64,000 nucleotides of DNA from Metridium senile (GCA_949775045.1 OX459110.1:1484501-1548500), one strand, 5' to 3'; positions 45,900 to 57,484 are shown, numbered from the stretch's first letter. A program made the numbers and translations. Notes: a model not told the origin generated them from the sequence alone.

Positions 45900-47560
45900 A
45901 CATTTGTTTAAAAGATGTACAGAGTTTTTTCTTACCAATAATTATTCAACCGCAATATCTTCAGGGAGTTTTAGAAATATGCATAAGCCCTGGCGCCGTT
46001 TGCCGGCAAATGACCCTAAATTCTCCACTCAAATATATCATTCCTTTCATTTGTGGTTTTAAGGTTGAAGGATACTCCGATAAATAATGTTTTTTTAATC
46101 ATTATTTGTCTATTAAAGTGTGCTATACTGACCAATAAATCACCCGCAAATTACCCTAAATGTTCCCCTCAAATCGTTCCAAAATTAGTTTTGCGGTACA
46201 TGTCGAAGGATTCTCCGAAAAAACAATTATTTAAAAATTATTTTTTTTAGCAATTGTTTGTCTATAAAAGCGTCCGGTTTTGCTGACCAATAAATCACCC
46301 AAAGTCTTATAAAATCGACATAAGCACAGCCGTTCGCAAATTACCATACATGTTGCACTCCAAACATAATGATTCCTTTCATTTGCGGTTTCAAGGTTGA
46401 AGGAAACTCCGACAAAGAATGTTTTTAGTCATTAATGCTTTTGCCCACCACCAAAGTCGATATAAAATCGATATAAATACAGGCGTTTGCAAATGACTCT
46501 AAATGTTCCGGGATCCACTCAAATCGTTCCAAAATTAATTTTGCGTTTCTAGGATAACTTGTACACTGGAATATAGCACTGTTACAGATACTCCGACAAA
46601 GAATGCTTTGTTTAATAATTATTTGTCTATAAAAGTGTATTTTGCCCACCGTAAAATCACCCAAAGTCTTTTAAAATCAACCGAAGCACAGCCGTTTGCA
46701 AGTGACCCTATCAATGTTCCGGGATTCACTCAAATCGTTCCAAAATTAATTTTGCGTTTTTATATTGAAGGATACTCCGACAAAGAATGCTTTGTTTAAT
46801 AATCATTTGTCTATAAAAGTGTATTTTGCCCACCGTAAAATCACCCAAAGTCTTTTAAAATCAACCGAAGCACAGCCGTTTGCAAGTGACCCTATCAATG
46901 TTCCGGGATTCACTCAAATCGTTCCAAAATTAATTTTGCGTTTCTATATTGAAGGATACTCCGACAAAGAATGCTTTGTTTAATAATCCTTTGTCTATAA
47001 AAGTGTATTTTGCCCACCGTAAAATCACCCAAAGTCTTTTAAAATCAACCGAAGCACAGCCGTTTGCAAGTGACCCTATCAATGTTCCGGGATTCACTCA
47101 AATCGTTCCAAAATTAATTTTGCGTTTCTATATTGAAGGATACTCCGACAAAGAATGCTTTGTTTAATAATTATTTGTCTATAAAAGTGTATTTTGCCCA
47201 CCATAAAATCACCCAGTCTTTTAAGATAAACATAAACAAAGCCGTTTGCAAATGACTCTAAATGTTCCGGGATCCACTCAAATCGTTCCAAAATTAAATT
47301 TACAGTCCATATTGAAGGAAACTCCGACAAATAATGTTTTGTAATTGTTTGTCTATAAAAGTGTATTTTGCCCACCATAAAATCACCCAGTCTTTTAAGA
47401 TCAACATAAACAAATTAAGCCGTTTGCAAATGACTCTAAATGTTCCGGGATCCACTCAAATCGTTCCAAAATTAAATTTACAGTCCATATTGAAGGAAAC
47501 TCCGACAAATAATGTTTTGTAATTGTTTGTCTATAAAAGTGTATTTAGCTTACCAGAAAA
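45900..47560. repeat. Satellite C, 184-bp units, 3' part
   Basis: Units contain GAAGGATACTCCGACAAAGA, TTGTCTATAAAAGTGT, CACCGTAAAATCACCCAAAG, CAGCCGTTTGC and TCACTCAAATCGTTCC. The central units at 46581, 46765 and 46949 are 184 bp apart and almost identical; outer ones are diverged. The repeated 72-aa frame is a satellite translation. Confidence 0.9.
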
Positions 47561-47829
47561 TCACCCAAAGTCATCAGCACTAAATTATTAGCATCGCAGT
47601 TATTATCTTTCACTTCAGTTAGCAGTTCACGAAAACAAATTGGAAGAAAACGCAATGAACATCTGTATATATATGTCGTGCTGATGATTGCTATAGATAA
47701 AGAGTTTTGAGCCAGATCGCCATAGACCAGTCTCGGTTGGATTCCTGTGGAAGTATCTAGGTAAATAGTATTGAAACTGATCCGATCTTTATACCAGCTG
47801 ACGATATGGATGTGCCACAGAAACAAATT

Positions 47830-48240
47830 AAAAATTAATGAATAAGAATTAATGAATAAATGAATTAGAAATAGATGAATGAATGAATAGATTTAAAACA
47901 GTTAAATGAATGCATAGATGAACGAATTAGTGAATGAATTAATTAGAAATACATGAATGAATGAATGGATGAATTTCAAATAGATAAATGAATAGATGGA
48001 TGAATGAATGAATGAATGAATGGGTGAATTTACAGCGCAACGCGTAAAAGTATGGTCACTGATAATGTATTCGCATACTTCTGTCTCGCCATCGATCCAA
48101 TCAGCGTTGTAGGATTGTGTTATCTTGTCGCTGATTGGATCGATTGCGAGACAGAAGTATGCGAATACATTATCAGTGGCCATACTTTTACGCGTTGCGC
48201 TGTAAAATAGATGAATAAATAGGTGGATGAATGAATGGGT
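47830..48240. repeat. (GAAT)n-type microsatellite
   Basis: Degenerate AATGAATGAATGGATGAAT on both sides of the MITE at 48033-48202. Confidence 0.8.
48033..48202. mobile_element. 170-bp TA-flanked palindromic MITE
   Basis: Ends CAGCGCAACGCGTAAAAGTA and inverse, TA at 48031-48032 and 48203-48204. Arms of about 65 bp contain TGTATTCGCATACTTCTGTC. Probably Tc1/mariner-like. Confidence 0.85.
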
Positions 48241-48289
48241 GAATCGATTGAAGGATATCCATAGGGTTAGGGTAAGGCGAGAAACGGAA

Positions 48290-49250
48290 CACTCTCTTTT
48301 ATACGGTGCATAAGTTACCATATTTTACTCGAACGAAGGATATTAACGTCCTAAACGTCAGTAAATAACACTCTCTTTTTATACGATGTATAAGCTAACA
48401 TTTTTACACCGACGAAGGATTAACGTCCTTAACGTAAGTAAGTAAAACTCTCTTTTATACGGTGTTTAAGTTACCATTTTTACTCCGACAAAGGATTAAC
48501 GTCCTTAACATAAAGTAAATAAAACTCTCTTTTATACGGTGTATAAGTTACCATTTTTACTCCGACGAAGGATTAACGTCCTAAACGTCAGTAAGTAACA
48601 CTCTCTTTTATACGGTGTATAAGTTACCATTTTTACTCCGACGAAGGATAAACGTCCTAAACGTCAGTAAGTAGCACTCTCTTTTATACGGTGTATAAGT
48701 TACCATTTTTACTCCGACGAAGAATTAACGTCCTTAATATAAGTAGGTAAAAATCTCTTTTTTACGGTGTATAAGTTACCATTTTTACTCCGACGAAGGA
48801 TAAACGTCCTAAACGTCAGTAAGTAGCACTCTCTTTTATACGGTGTATAAGTTACCATTTTTACTCCGACGAAGAATTAACGTCCTTAATATAAGTAGGT
48901 AAAAATCTCTTTTTTACGGTGTATAAGTTACCATTTTTACTCCGACGAAGGATATTAACGTCCTAAACGTCACTAGTAAAAATACAATGAACACTCTCTT
49001 TTTATACGGTGTATAAGTTACCATTTTTACTCCGACAAAGGATTAACGTCCTTAACGTAAGTAAGTAAGTAAGAATCTCTTTTTTACGGTGTATAAGTTA
49101 CCATTTTTACTCCGACAAAGGATTAAAATCCTTAACATGCATCAATAACACTCCCTTTTATAGGGTGTATAAGTTATGATTAACGTCCTTACCGTTAGCA
49201 AGTAGCACTCCTTACCATTTTAACTCCTAAACGTCAGTAAGTAACACTCT
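48290..49250. repeat. Satellite B, ~76-bp units
   Basis: About 12 units of ACACTCTCTTTTATACGGTG, TATAAGTTACCATTTTTACT, CCGACGAAGGATTAACGTCC, TAAACGTCAGTAAGTA. Confidence 0.9.
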
Positions 49251-49552
49251 TTCACACGCAAGAGAGTTACCCTTTAACTAAGCCTTTGTTGCGAGCTACA
49301 TGCATAAGAGGCTAGCTTTAAATAAGTAGTGAGTATATACATACCAATTAAACAAGTTAGCTTGGTGACGATCCGAGAAATACCAAACCTAAGACAAAAT
49401 GAAAGTAACTCACTAATTGCCCAGTCTTTCAAAGGTTAAATACCATCTCATCTCGATGTCAATAATGAACAGCTGCCCACGAGCAATATAGTTACATATA
49501 CAAATGCCCCCGTAATCTCACACTGCTTCTATAAGCACAAATGTGTATACTA

Positions 49553-50106
49553 CACCTGTTTCAATAATCGTTGTCACAATCAAAGCTCCCGGGGGGGGGG
49601 GGGGTTCTCTCTTTATCCAAGTGGTAGGGGTGATCGGCGTACCTTTTAGGGTTAAAATATTTCCAGTGCGTACCTTTTAGGGTCCATTTAGAGATTTGGC
49701 TCAAAAATCAGTTCTGAGGGTCGTTTTTACTCTACTTTATTTGTATCTGAGCGTACCTTGTAGGGGTCATTTTCAAAATCTCCGCCGATCACCCCTACCA
49801 CTTGGACAAAGGGAGTACCCCCCCCCCCCCCCCCCCCCCCCGGGTCAAAGCTACAGTCCACACTCTGAAGCCTGCAAAGGATGTTGGTATTTCTTCTATT
49901 GTTATCGATTTATTCATAGCATATTTTGATTGCACGTGTTTATGTTATATGAACATAACAAATTGTTGTAGGGGTAGATTATGAAACAAATATTTTTTAA
50001 TAAGCGTGTAATAAATCACACATTCAGTTCACATTACCAACAACCTTTGCAGTCTTCAGAGTGTGGTCTATAACTTCGGCTGCGACAACGATTATTGAAA
50101 TAGGTG
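49553..50106. mobile_element. CACCTATTTCA-family MITE, copy 2, interrupted
   Basis: Ends CACCTGTTTCAATAATCG and inverse. The body is split by the 257-bp element at 49588-49844; without it the length is about 289 bp, like copies 1 and 3. Confidence 0.8.
49588..49844. mobile_element. 257-bp hAT-like MITE with poly-G/poly-C ends, nested
   Basis: Bounded by TCAAAGCT on both sides (49580-49587, 49845-49852), an 8-bp duplication typical of hAT. The uninterrupted copy at 30262-30548 shows TCAAAGCT once. Termini are CCC plus a G run at the left and a C run plus GGG at the right, then ATCCAAGTGGTAGGGGTGAT and inverse. Confidence 0.85.
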
Positions 50107-50499
50107 TTTTATTGAATCGTGTATTCATTGATTTGTGTCAGCGGTCAGACATTTTGGCTTGAACGCCATCTCGGTAATTACTCAACTCGATATAAACGAA
50201 TCTAAAAGATTATCATGCGATATTTTGGCTCTTTGAGGTACCATTCAATGACTGTATTGGTTGATGACTGTTCTAGATAACGCAATGTACGTAGACGGTA
50301 ATCTATCACGCGATTAATGTTAATCCTTTTAAATGGTAATATGCTGAGTAAAGCCATTAAGTTTTAGTATTTACCGGTTTCATGTAAATATCATGATATT
50401 ACTTTAAGTGTCGGTGGTGAAAAACAAGACAAATAAGATGGTGGTGGTGATAATGATGACCGATAACGACATGTCTAAATAAAGTAGCTCATTCATGCT

Positions 50500-50524
50500 C
50501 TGAAGACGGACGCAAAGTCCGAAA
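50500..50524 (+). other. Hammerhead-like motif in a repeat tail
   Basis: CTGAAGA, then a CGGAC/GTCCG hairpin, then GAAA. It resembles a hammerhead ribozyme core (CUGANGA, stem II, GAAA). However, the outermost stem II pair uses the G needed for GAAA, and stems I and III are weak. Such tails occur in retroelement repeats. Activity is doubtful. Confidence 0.25.
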
Positions 50525-50557
50525 GCTTGGTGACAATAAAATGTATTTATCATACTA

Positions 50558-50698
50558 GAGTACAAACACTAAAAGTGTGCAATACTTTTCACTATTTACC
50601 ACTAAATAGTGTTGATTAAACAATAGAGAACAATAGAATTAGCAGTATTTAGCAGTATTTAGTGGTATTTATGTTGCACACTTTCAATGTTTGTACTC
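50558..50698. mobile_element. 141-bp TA-flanked MITE, copy 2
   Basis: Ends GAGTACAAACACTAAAAGT and inverse; core AAACAATAGAGAACAATAGA at element positions 61-80; TA-flanked; about 90% like 8001-8141. Confidence 0.85.
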
Positions 50699-51339
50699 TA
50701 CGTGGTAGTAACAAAGATTTATAATGATGTGTAAAGTTGTTCAGTACTAAAATGTTTTTTATCAACAAAAATTCAACAAGAAAATTATGACGATGATGAA
50801 AAATACGCTGTTGGTGGTGATAATGATGATGCAGAGCTCGAACTAAGAAAATAATTTGGCCTGACACTTCCAGATGCAGAAACCGTGAAATATAATTTCT
50901 AGTAAATTTTGACTGCAATTTTATTATGCATTTTGCAGTTTATGATTATGTTTGCCTGCATGCCAAACCTTAAATTTAGCCAGCCCTGTCATTTGGCCAT
51001 TTCGAGCCCTGTGATGATGTCGACGCTGTAAAGTTGTTCAGTACTAAAGTGATCTTTATCCACAAAAAAGACAAACAAAAAGATAATGACGATGGTTAAA
51101 ACTGAAGATGTTGATGGTGATAATGATGATGATGTCGACGAAGTTGTTCAGTACTAAAGTGTTAGTTATTCACAAAAAAAGTCCAACGAAAAAGAACACA
51201 AAAATACGAAACAGAAGTCGAAAGCAGGCGAACGTTACAAATCAGTTACTTTGAAATATATAGTTATTTCATAAAGTTTGTCACCAAACAACTACAAAGA
51301 TGAGCCCGTAAAGGATCAATTTTTAAAAATCACATTGTA

Positions 51340-51560
51340 ATTGGGCATGACCGCTACATCAAAATTACAAATTAGAATGGAAGTCAAAAAAGGTTATTTG
51401 GGAATGATCGCTACATCAAAATTACAAATTAGAATAGAAGTCAAAAAAGGTTATTTGGGAATGATCGCTACATCAAAATTACAAATTAGAATGGAAGGCA
51501 AAAAAGGTTATTTGGGAATGATCGCTACATCAAAATTACAAATTAGAATCGGAAGTCGAA
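51340..51560. repeat. 57-bp tandem repeat, 4 units
   Basis: Exact 57-bp unit (CGCTACATCAAAATTACAAA ... GGTTATTTGGGAATGAT). Because 57 is divisible by three, a frame with 19-residue repeats stays open (51341-51592). I see no promoter, splice or polyadenylation support, so it is not called as a gene. Confidence 0.85.
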
Positions 51561-51679
51561 AAAAAGTTGTTGAAAATATTAATTCATTATAAAAGTTTGA
51601 GACAAAAATATTAAATTCTTGAGAAATTATGAGAATTTCAAAACTGTACAACGAGACTATCAAGGGAATAGTTTACTGA

Positions 51680-51790
51680 ACACTTGACAGTCTTTCTTTA
51701 AAAAAGCTGGTTAATTTTACTTTTTGAAATAATCATTTTTGTATTTATTCATAAACAATTATCCACCTCAGGCTCAGTAAATATTATACA
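51680..51790 (-). repeat. Dispersed repeat, inverse copy of 54075-54170
   Basis: The minus strand reads CTGAGCCTGAGGTGGATAA and TTTCAAAAAGTAAAATTAAC, matching 54075-54170 on the plus strand. Confidence 0.65.
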
Positions 51791-52208
51791 CTTAATGACT
51801 GGTCCCAAGGAAAACAGTTAGTTCTATTTTCCCGAGATTTTGATTCCAGTAACCCTTACTTGAATTCTATTTATAGCAATAACAAAACAAAAATATTTTT
51901 GCTGGCTCTTTCTGATGGGTATTTTTTAAGATTAGGTTTATATGTTTTGACATTCAAATGACAGTCAGTCTACGTACTTTAATGAACAAATGCTTACAAT
52001 AATTAAAAAAAAAGATTAAAGATAAATATCCGCTTATAAGGGAGGAAATAAGGAAAACCTTTTAGAACCCATTGCTAACTAATTTGTCTTATAATGATCG
52101 ATCCCCTACGGGTACCTAGCTATTTCCCGTGACCTAATAGTAATAGACCGAACCTCAATTTACTTTCAACAATAAAAAAGCTATTCTTAAAGTGCAACTC
52201 ACCCCTAA

Positions 52209-52409
52209 AGGCACGGACAAACGGCTTCAACATTTTCTTCAACATAAGTTGAGTCGATTTTGTTGAACGCTATAGAATGGTTGTTGAATGATATAATGTT
52301 TAACGATATTGAAAGTAGGGAAATAAAAGGTTTCAACAACATCAACAATTGCCATTCATCAAAATTGAACGGATGTTGAAGCAAATGTTGAAGCCGTTTG
52401 CTTGGGCCT
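52209..52409. mobile_element. 201-bp PIF/Harbinger-like MITE
   Basis: Ends AGGCACGGACAAACGGCTTC and inverse of AGGCCCAAGCAAACGGCTTC, TAA duplicated (52206-52208, 52410-52412). Interior rich in TTCAACA / TGTTGAA. Confidence 0.85.
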
Positions 52410-52419
52410 TAATACAATA

Positions 52420-52795
52420 CTATTCAAGTATTCGCTTCATGTAAAATCGATACAGAAAGTATTGTATTAGGGGTGAGGTGCACTTTAAAGACGCAACACT
52501 CAAATCAAGAAATATTTCACTATTCAATTCATGTAGAATCGATACAGAAAGTATTGTATTAGATGTGAGATGTACTTTAAAAACGCATCACTCAAATCAA
52601 TATATATTTCACTATTCAACTATTCATTTCATGTAGAATCGATACAGAAAGTATTGTATTAGGGGTGAGGTGCACTTTAAAGACGCATCACTCAAATCAA
52701 TATATATTTCACTATTCAACTATTCACTACATGTAGAAACGATACAGAAAGTATTGTATTAGGGGTGAGATGCACTTTAAAAAACTGAGCAAAAA
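52420..52795. repeat. ~100-bp tandem repeat, 4 units
   Basis: Units TTCATGTAGAATCGATACAG, AAAGTATTGTATTAGGGGTG, AGGTGCACTTTAAAGACGCA, TCACTCAAATCAATATATAT. Confidence 0.85.
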
Positions 52796-53047
52796 AAGAG
52801 CAAGCAGAAATATATAGAAAGTTTTATTGCTAAAAATATAATAAAATCGAAGCTATTTGGAATAAAAAACAGATATGTGTATGTGTTAAGTGTACTGTTT
52901 CCTTGCTAGCCTCGTTGTGGTGTTTTTCACAACTTTAAAATTCTCATTACTTCTCAAGAATTCAATATTTTTGTATGAAACGTTTTACCTTTGTTGATGT
53001 CATTCTAATATATAAATTTGGCGTAGTTGTCAATTAAAATGTAAATG

Positions 53048-53165
53048 CAATTTTATCGTGTATTCTTGTATTGTTGTTATGAATCTGTCCCCCACTGGCG
53101 ACCATGATCCTTAGCGTTAGAACAATAGAATGTTTTGATGTGACGTCATAGTGAAATAGGACAAT
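53048..53165 (-). repeat. Second copy (inverse) of the TGACGTCA-end repeat
   Basis: Matches the left part of 28732-29047 in reverse: GTTATGAATCTGTCCCCCAC, GATCCTTAGCGTTAGAACAA, TGATGTGACGTCATAGTG. Confidence 0.65.
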
Positions 53166-53519
53166 TGACATCCAACCACTAACAAGTTACAAAAAGTAAT
53201 GATAAAAATATTAAAAATGTGTATATTATATGTAATGTCAAGGCGGACAGTAGAGGCTGATTTTGTTGTGATAGTGTGTAGAGAGAAGAGTTTTGAACTT
53301 AAAGTTTTGAATTTAAGAAAATATGATTATGAAGTGGAGGCAATATATATTGGTATTAATATTCGGTCCTATGTTACTTTTTAATGGCCAATGAGGTCAA
53401 TCAATATGATCTGTGTAGGCGAAATTAACTTGGCTTTATAATACTGATAAAATCGCCTGTTATCACGTTTCTTTGAAGGCATATGATCGCAAAAGAAAGT
53501 AGGCGACCACTTAGCGAGG

Positions 53520-53880
53520 GGCGTGTAAGCGTTTGCAGGCGTGCGTTGTTTTTTGTTGTTGTTGTTGTGCCTTTTTGCGCAAGAGTTTGTGGTTGTGCGG
53601 TTTCGATCGTACGGTTGAACGTTTTTATGGTGCGTTTTTGCGGTGTTATGTTTGGTGCGACTTTAAGTTATTTTGGGTTCGTTTTGAGTTATTTTGGTGC
53701 ATTTTTGAGTTATTTTTTGGTGCACTTTCGCGTTATTTTTGTTGCGCTTTCGAGTTATTTTTGTTGCGTTTTTCGTTTATTTTTCATGCAGGTTTCGCGC
53801 AACTTTTAATGCGTTCTTGCGTTTGTTTTGTTGCGTTTTTGTTTTTATGTATAAGTGCCGGTAGTTGTGCGGCTTCACAT
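53520..53880. repeat. ~25-30-bp T-rich minisatellite (TTTTGAGTTATTTTGGTGCA)
   Basis: About ten degenerate units of GAGTTATTTTTGTTGCGTTT, with GCGGTGTTATG words akin to 35810-36110. The F/C/V-rich frames are artefacts. Confidence 0.75.
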
Positions 53881-54074
53881 AACTAAGCGGTTTGCTTTTT
53901 TATTTCAATTTTTGATACGCAGTTAACTGTGAAAAAAACGTTTTTTTATGGTGGTACGGTTAGTTAGTAAATGTTAAGGCGGTTTGCCGTTTTTTTTTAT
54001 CGATTTCAGTTGTGATCAGTCGAGGTTTTGCGGTTGTTAACCTCCCCAGCCCTCAAGGTTATTATTGGCCAATA

Positions 54075-54170
54075 TTGACTGAGCCTGAGGTGGATAACTC
54101 TTTAAGTATAAATACAAATATTATTGTTTCAAAAAGTAAGATTAACCATCCTTTTTAAAGAAAAACTGTT
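54075..54170 (+). repeat. Dispersed repeat, inverse copy of 51680-51790
   Basis: CTGAGCCTGAGGTGGATAAC and TTTCAAAAAGTAAGATTAAC; an AT-rich palindromic neighbourhood with GCGCGCGATTTTC follows to about 54300. Confidence 0.65.
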
Positions 54171-54543
54171 CATTTCTTATTTATGAAAGCGCGCGAAACG
54201 CTGTAGGTGATTATATCAAGAAGTATTGTAAATTTCTCAACCAATCACCGCGCGCGATTTTCTTTATAATCGCTCGTGTATTTATACTAAAAAATATTTA
54301 GTAATGTGAGGTAATGGGATTTTTATTGCTGCTTTATTAAGGCGTCATGGTGGGCTTCTTAACTATAGTTTTTGCATTTCTCTTTACAGAGTACGTCTTC
54401 TATTGTCTATGTTATTACTTGGCGAGATCAGAAGTCATAATAAGAGCTCATCAACATGAATCCTGAGCTCTACACAAAAGCCACAAAGATGGTCCTATGG
54501 AATACTAACAATCTTCCTATACAGATGGAGTTAATCTCATATA

Positions 54544-54824
54544 CACCTATTTCAAAAATCGTTGTCGCAAACAAAGCCACAGTCCACACTCTGACTCCTG
54601 CAAAGGATATCGGTATTTCTTCTCTTGTTATCGATTTATTCATAGCATATTTTGTTTGTGTTATATGACCATACCAAGTTGTTGTTGTGGTGGATATAAA
54701 TACAAATATTTCTTTAAAAAAACGTGCAATAAATCACAAATTTAGTCCATGTAACCGACATCCTTTGCAGGATTTAGAGTGTGGACCGTAGCTTCTGCTG
54801 CGACAACGATTTTTGAAATAGGTG
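54544..54824. mobile_element. 281-bp MITE, CACCTATTTCA family, copy 3
   Basis: The cleanest copy: ends CACCTATTTCAAAAATCGTT and inverse, flanked by TA on both sides. Confidence 0.85.
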
Positions 54825-54829
54825 TATAC

Positions 54830-55400
54830 AAGTAGACGAACGTTACGATCGAATTGAACTGTGGGTCTTTGATATTCATACAATACATACCTTGTGGGAG
54901 AAACTAAATGGCAGCCTATTTCTAGATCTATTAAAGCAAATACACTTTAACCATGAAATACAATCTAAGAAAGTATTACTATTTTGTCACTATCGCTCAA
55001 CATCGACTCATACAGATCGACCGCTCAAATTGTATATAGTACAAACAAACGTGACTGCTTAGCAATCCAGAAATCCAGAAAAACTACGCTTCTCTATCAA
55101 TATCGCTTCTCGATAAATTTGCCAAGCAGATATGTACGATCGAGGCCTTTTTTTTTTTGATTCGGAAGTTTTAGAAGGCAAACAAAATGGCGGATATTGG
55201 GAGATTATCGCATAAAACGGCGAAAGTTTCTTCAAATATCGCAATCCCCAGATTGGTTGGTTGGTCCACTTTTTGTTATAAATTAGCACCCTCCCACAAA
55301 AATCCTAGCTACGGGCCTGTTGTGTATGCTGAATGCATATTGTCAGACGTAGACAGACAGACGCAGTTAAATAGACATGTCTCTCATAATGTAGACCCTA
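54830..55400. other. No gene recognised
   Basis: Includes AAAATGGCGGATATTGGGAG (55186), a promoter- or start-like sequence opening a 75-aa frame. The frame has no donor site or recognisable domain and runs into repeat-like sequence, so it is not called. Confidence 0.4.
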
Positions 55401-55408
55401 TATGGTTA

Positions 55409-55549
55409 GAGTGAAGACATTTAACCCGTGAAACCAAATTAAATAGTCAAGGTGTAATAGTCAAATAGAAACAAAAGAAAACAATGGAATTAGAGACTGC
55501 TAAGGTGTATTAGTCTAATATCTATTTCACGGGTTAAATGACTTCACTC
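55409..55549. mobile_element. 141-bp TA-flanked MITE, copy 3 (different arms)
   Basis: Ends GAGTGAAGACATTTAACCCG and inverse, TA-flanked; core AAACAAAAGAAAACAATGGA at positions 61-80. Arms do not match 8001-8141 beyond GAGT. Confidence 0.85.
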
Positions 55550-56053
55550 TATTTTAAAAAGCAACATGTACCCACTTATATATTGTTAACTTATTTAATG
55601 AACTTATTTGTATTGCACAAGGTGCGAAAAAAACTAGTATTAGATAGGGAGCAAGATCACCAAGAATTAGTCGCCCTAAGACGCCGCGACTATAAGTGTC
55701 TTTTAAGACGTCTTAAAAGGCATCTCTAAGCGTCTTAAGAGATTTCGAGAAAAATGGGGAGATCTAGGGCAATTTAGGGTGTCTTTAGGCGTCTTCTTGG
55801 CCTAGACAGAGTCAAGCCAGCATAGATAGATATAAACAAAGAGATATGTATGAATATTCAAAACTAGCTAGATATTCACAAACCTTCTCTCTTGTTGCTG
55901 CTTGTATGTAAGTTCAAAATGACGGTGTACTTGAGTCTCAGAGCTAGCTGATCCAGCTCACTCTATATCTAGAAATTGAAGAAATATTTTTTAGCAATTA
56001 GAGACGTCCGGTTATATACTTAGAAATAAAAAATAGTTACATTCGCTCAGCTA

Positions 56054-56194
56054 GAGTGATTTTCATATGACCGTGCAAGAAAATAGACCATTTAGTTTGA
56101 GAACAAAAGAACAAAAGAAAAGAAAACAATGGGTTTAGTGTTAACTACTTACTATTAGTTTGCCTATCCTTTCACGGTCATATGAAAATCACTC
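56054..56194. mobile_element. 141-bp TA-flanked MITE, copy 4 (different arms)
   Basis: Ends GAGTGATTTTCATATGACCG and inverse, TA-flanked; core AAACAATGGGTTTAG at positions 71-85, aligned to the same place as in the other members. Confidence 0.85.
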
Positions 56195-56537
56195 TATATG
56201 GCGGTAGATATATTCTCACTAATTGCACAGCTATTTCAAAAAACAGAGAATACTGAATAGTGCAAAGTACTGAATATGTGCATTGAAAGACCGAAATGCA
56301 TTTTGGATCATGTAATATAAATTAGTTATTTCATTCTTAGTGCATTCCATTTAAAACAATATACGAGCTAGTTATGGGGAGTAAATAGCGCTGTATATTT
56401 ATTTTTTATTTCATATATCATAATCATACACAATTTCTATTCAAAATTAACGTGACCCATAATGCCCTTTGTTCTTGGAAGCACTATTCAGTATTCAACG
56501 TTTTTTGAAATAGATGTATGTAATATAATTAAATTTG

Positions 56538-56770
56538 TAACACCGTAAAAAATGTTGACTTTTTACGGTGTTACACATATTTCATTCTATTACCTATCGT
56601 TTATATCGAACACCGACGCAGCCTATACTATTTTACTCGCTAGTTTCCATTTATAGTTAGTAAAGTTAAGTTAACATTTTTTACGGTGTTACAAATTTCA
56701 TTCTATTACCTATCGTTTATATCAAACACCGACGCAGCCTATACTAGTTTAATCGCTAGTTTCCTGTTAT
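56538..56770. repeat. Hairpin plus two inverted satellite A-like units
   Basis: GTAACACCGTAAAAA and its complement form a hairpin (56539-56575). Two direct units of about 115 bp contain AACACCGACGCAGCCTATAC and ATCGCTAGTTTCC, the complement of the satellite A core. Confidence 0.7.
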
Positions 56771-56774
56771 TTTT

Positions 56775-57480
56775 CACCAATTAAATAATTAATAATCAAT
56801 ATATTTTATATTTGTATTTGTTAACTTCACCATGCAATCATGATTGCCGGAAACGTAGTCCTATAACACTATTAATAATAAAGTCCCAGCAACATTTTGT
56901 AACAATTAATGTTTCACCCTAGCCTCTTTCGCAGGCATCTCTAAGGCAGAAAAAAAAGGATGAAAAAGAAAAAACGACGCGGGCTTCCTGTAGCATATGG
57001 TAAAAATGACTGAAGGGGGGCGTCCTTCGAATTTTCAACACAGGGATCCCAAACTGATTCTCTCGGACTCAGTAGTGATCTAGTATAGGAGTAGGCCAGT
57101 TTTACCCATAATAGATAGTTGTAACTAGCCTCCTCCGCAGGCTACTCCTTAGGGATTCCTTTGTTGACGCGATCGGGATCCCTTTGTTGAAATATTTGGC
57201 AGGGAAGAACTGGGGAGGTTTTTTTTCTCCTCACCACAGGAAGCCAGGAAGAGAGAAGGCTAAGTTTTAACTATCTATTACCCGGCCACTTCTAAAGTAC
57301 TTCTGGTATCTTTTATAGGGGTGTTCAAACAAAAACAAAACGAAAAACGCGCGGGATTTTCTATTTTCGATATCCTAAACGAAGCCAAAATATGTCGAAA
57401 TTAATGCCCTATACAAGATCGATAGATATTAAATCGCTGATTCAGGTTTTACCCCTAAGAGATACGAAGAGAAGACCCCG
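56775..57480. other. No gene recognised
   Basis: Contains isolated GGGCTTCCTGTAG (56988) and CCACAGGAAGCC (57238) motifs like the termini of 59912-60151 but facing the wrong way for one element, plus scattered repeats. Confidence 0.4.
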
Positions 57481-57484
57481 CGAT

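Noticed and set aside
46608..47167. Repeated 63-72-aa frames
   Set aside because: Translations of the 184-bp satellite.
51341..51592. 83-aa frame with 19-residue repeats
   Set aside because: A 57-bp tandem repeat is open in frame by arithmetic; nothing else suggests a gene.
55187..55414. 75-aa frame starting at a good ATG (AAAATGGCGG)
   Set aside because: No donor, domain or polyadenylation support; the downstream sequence looks repetitive.
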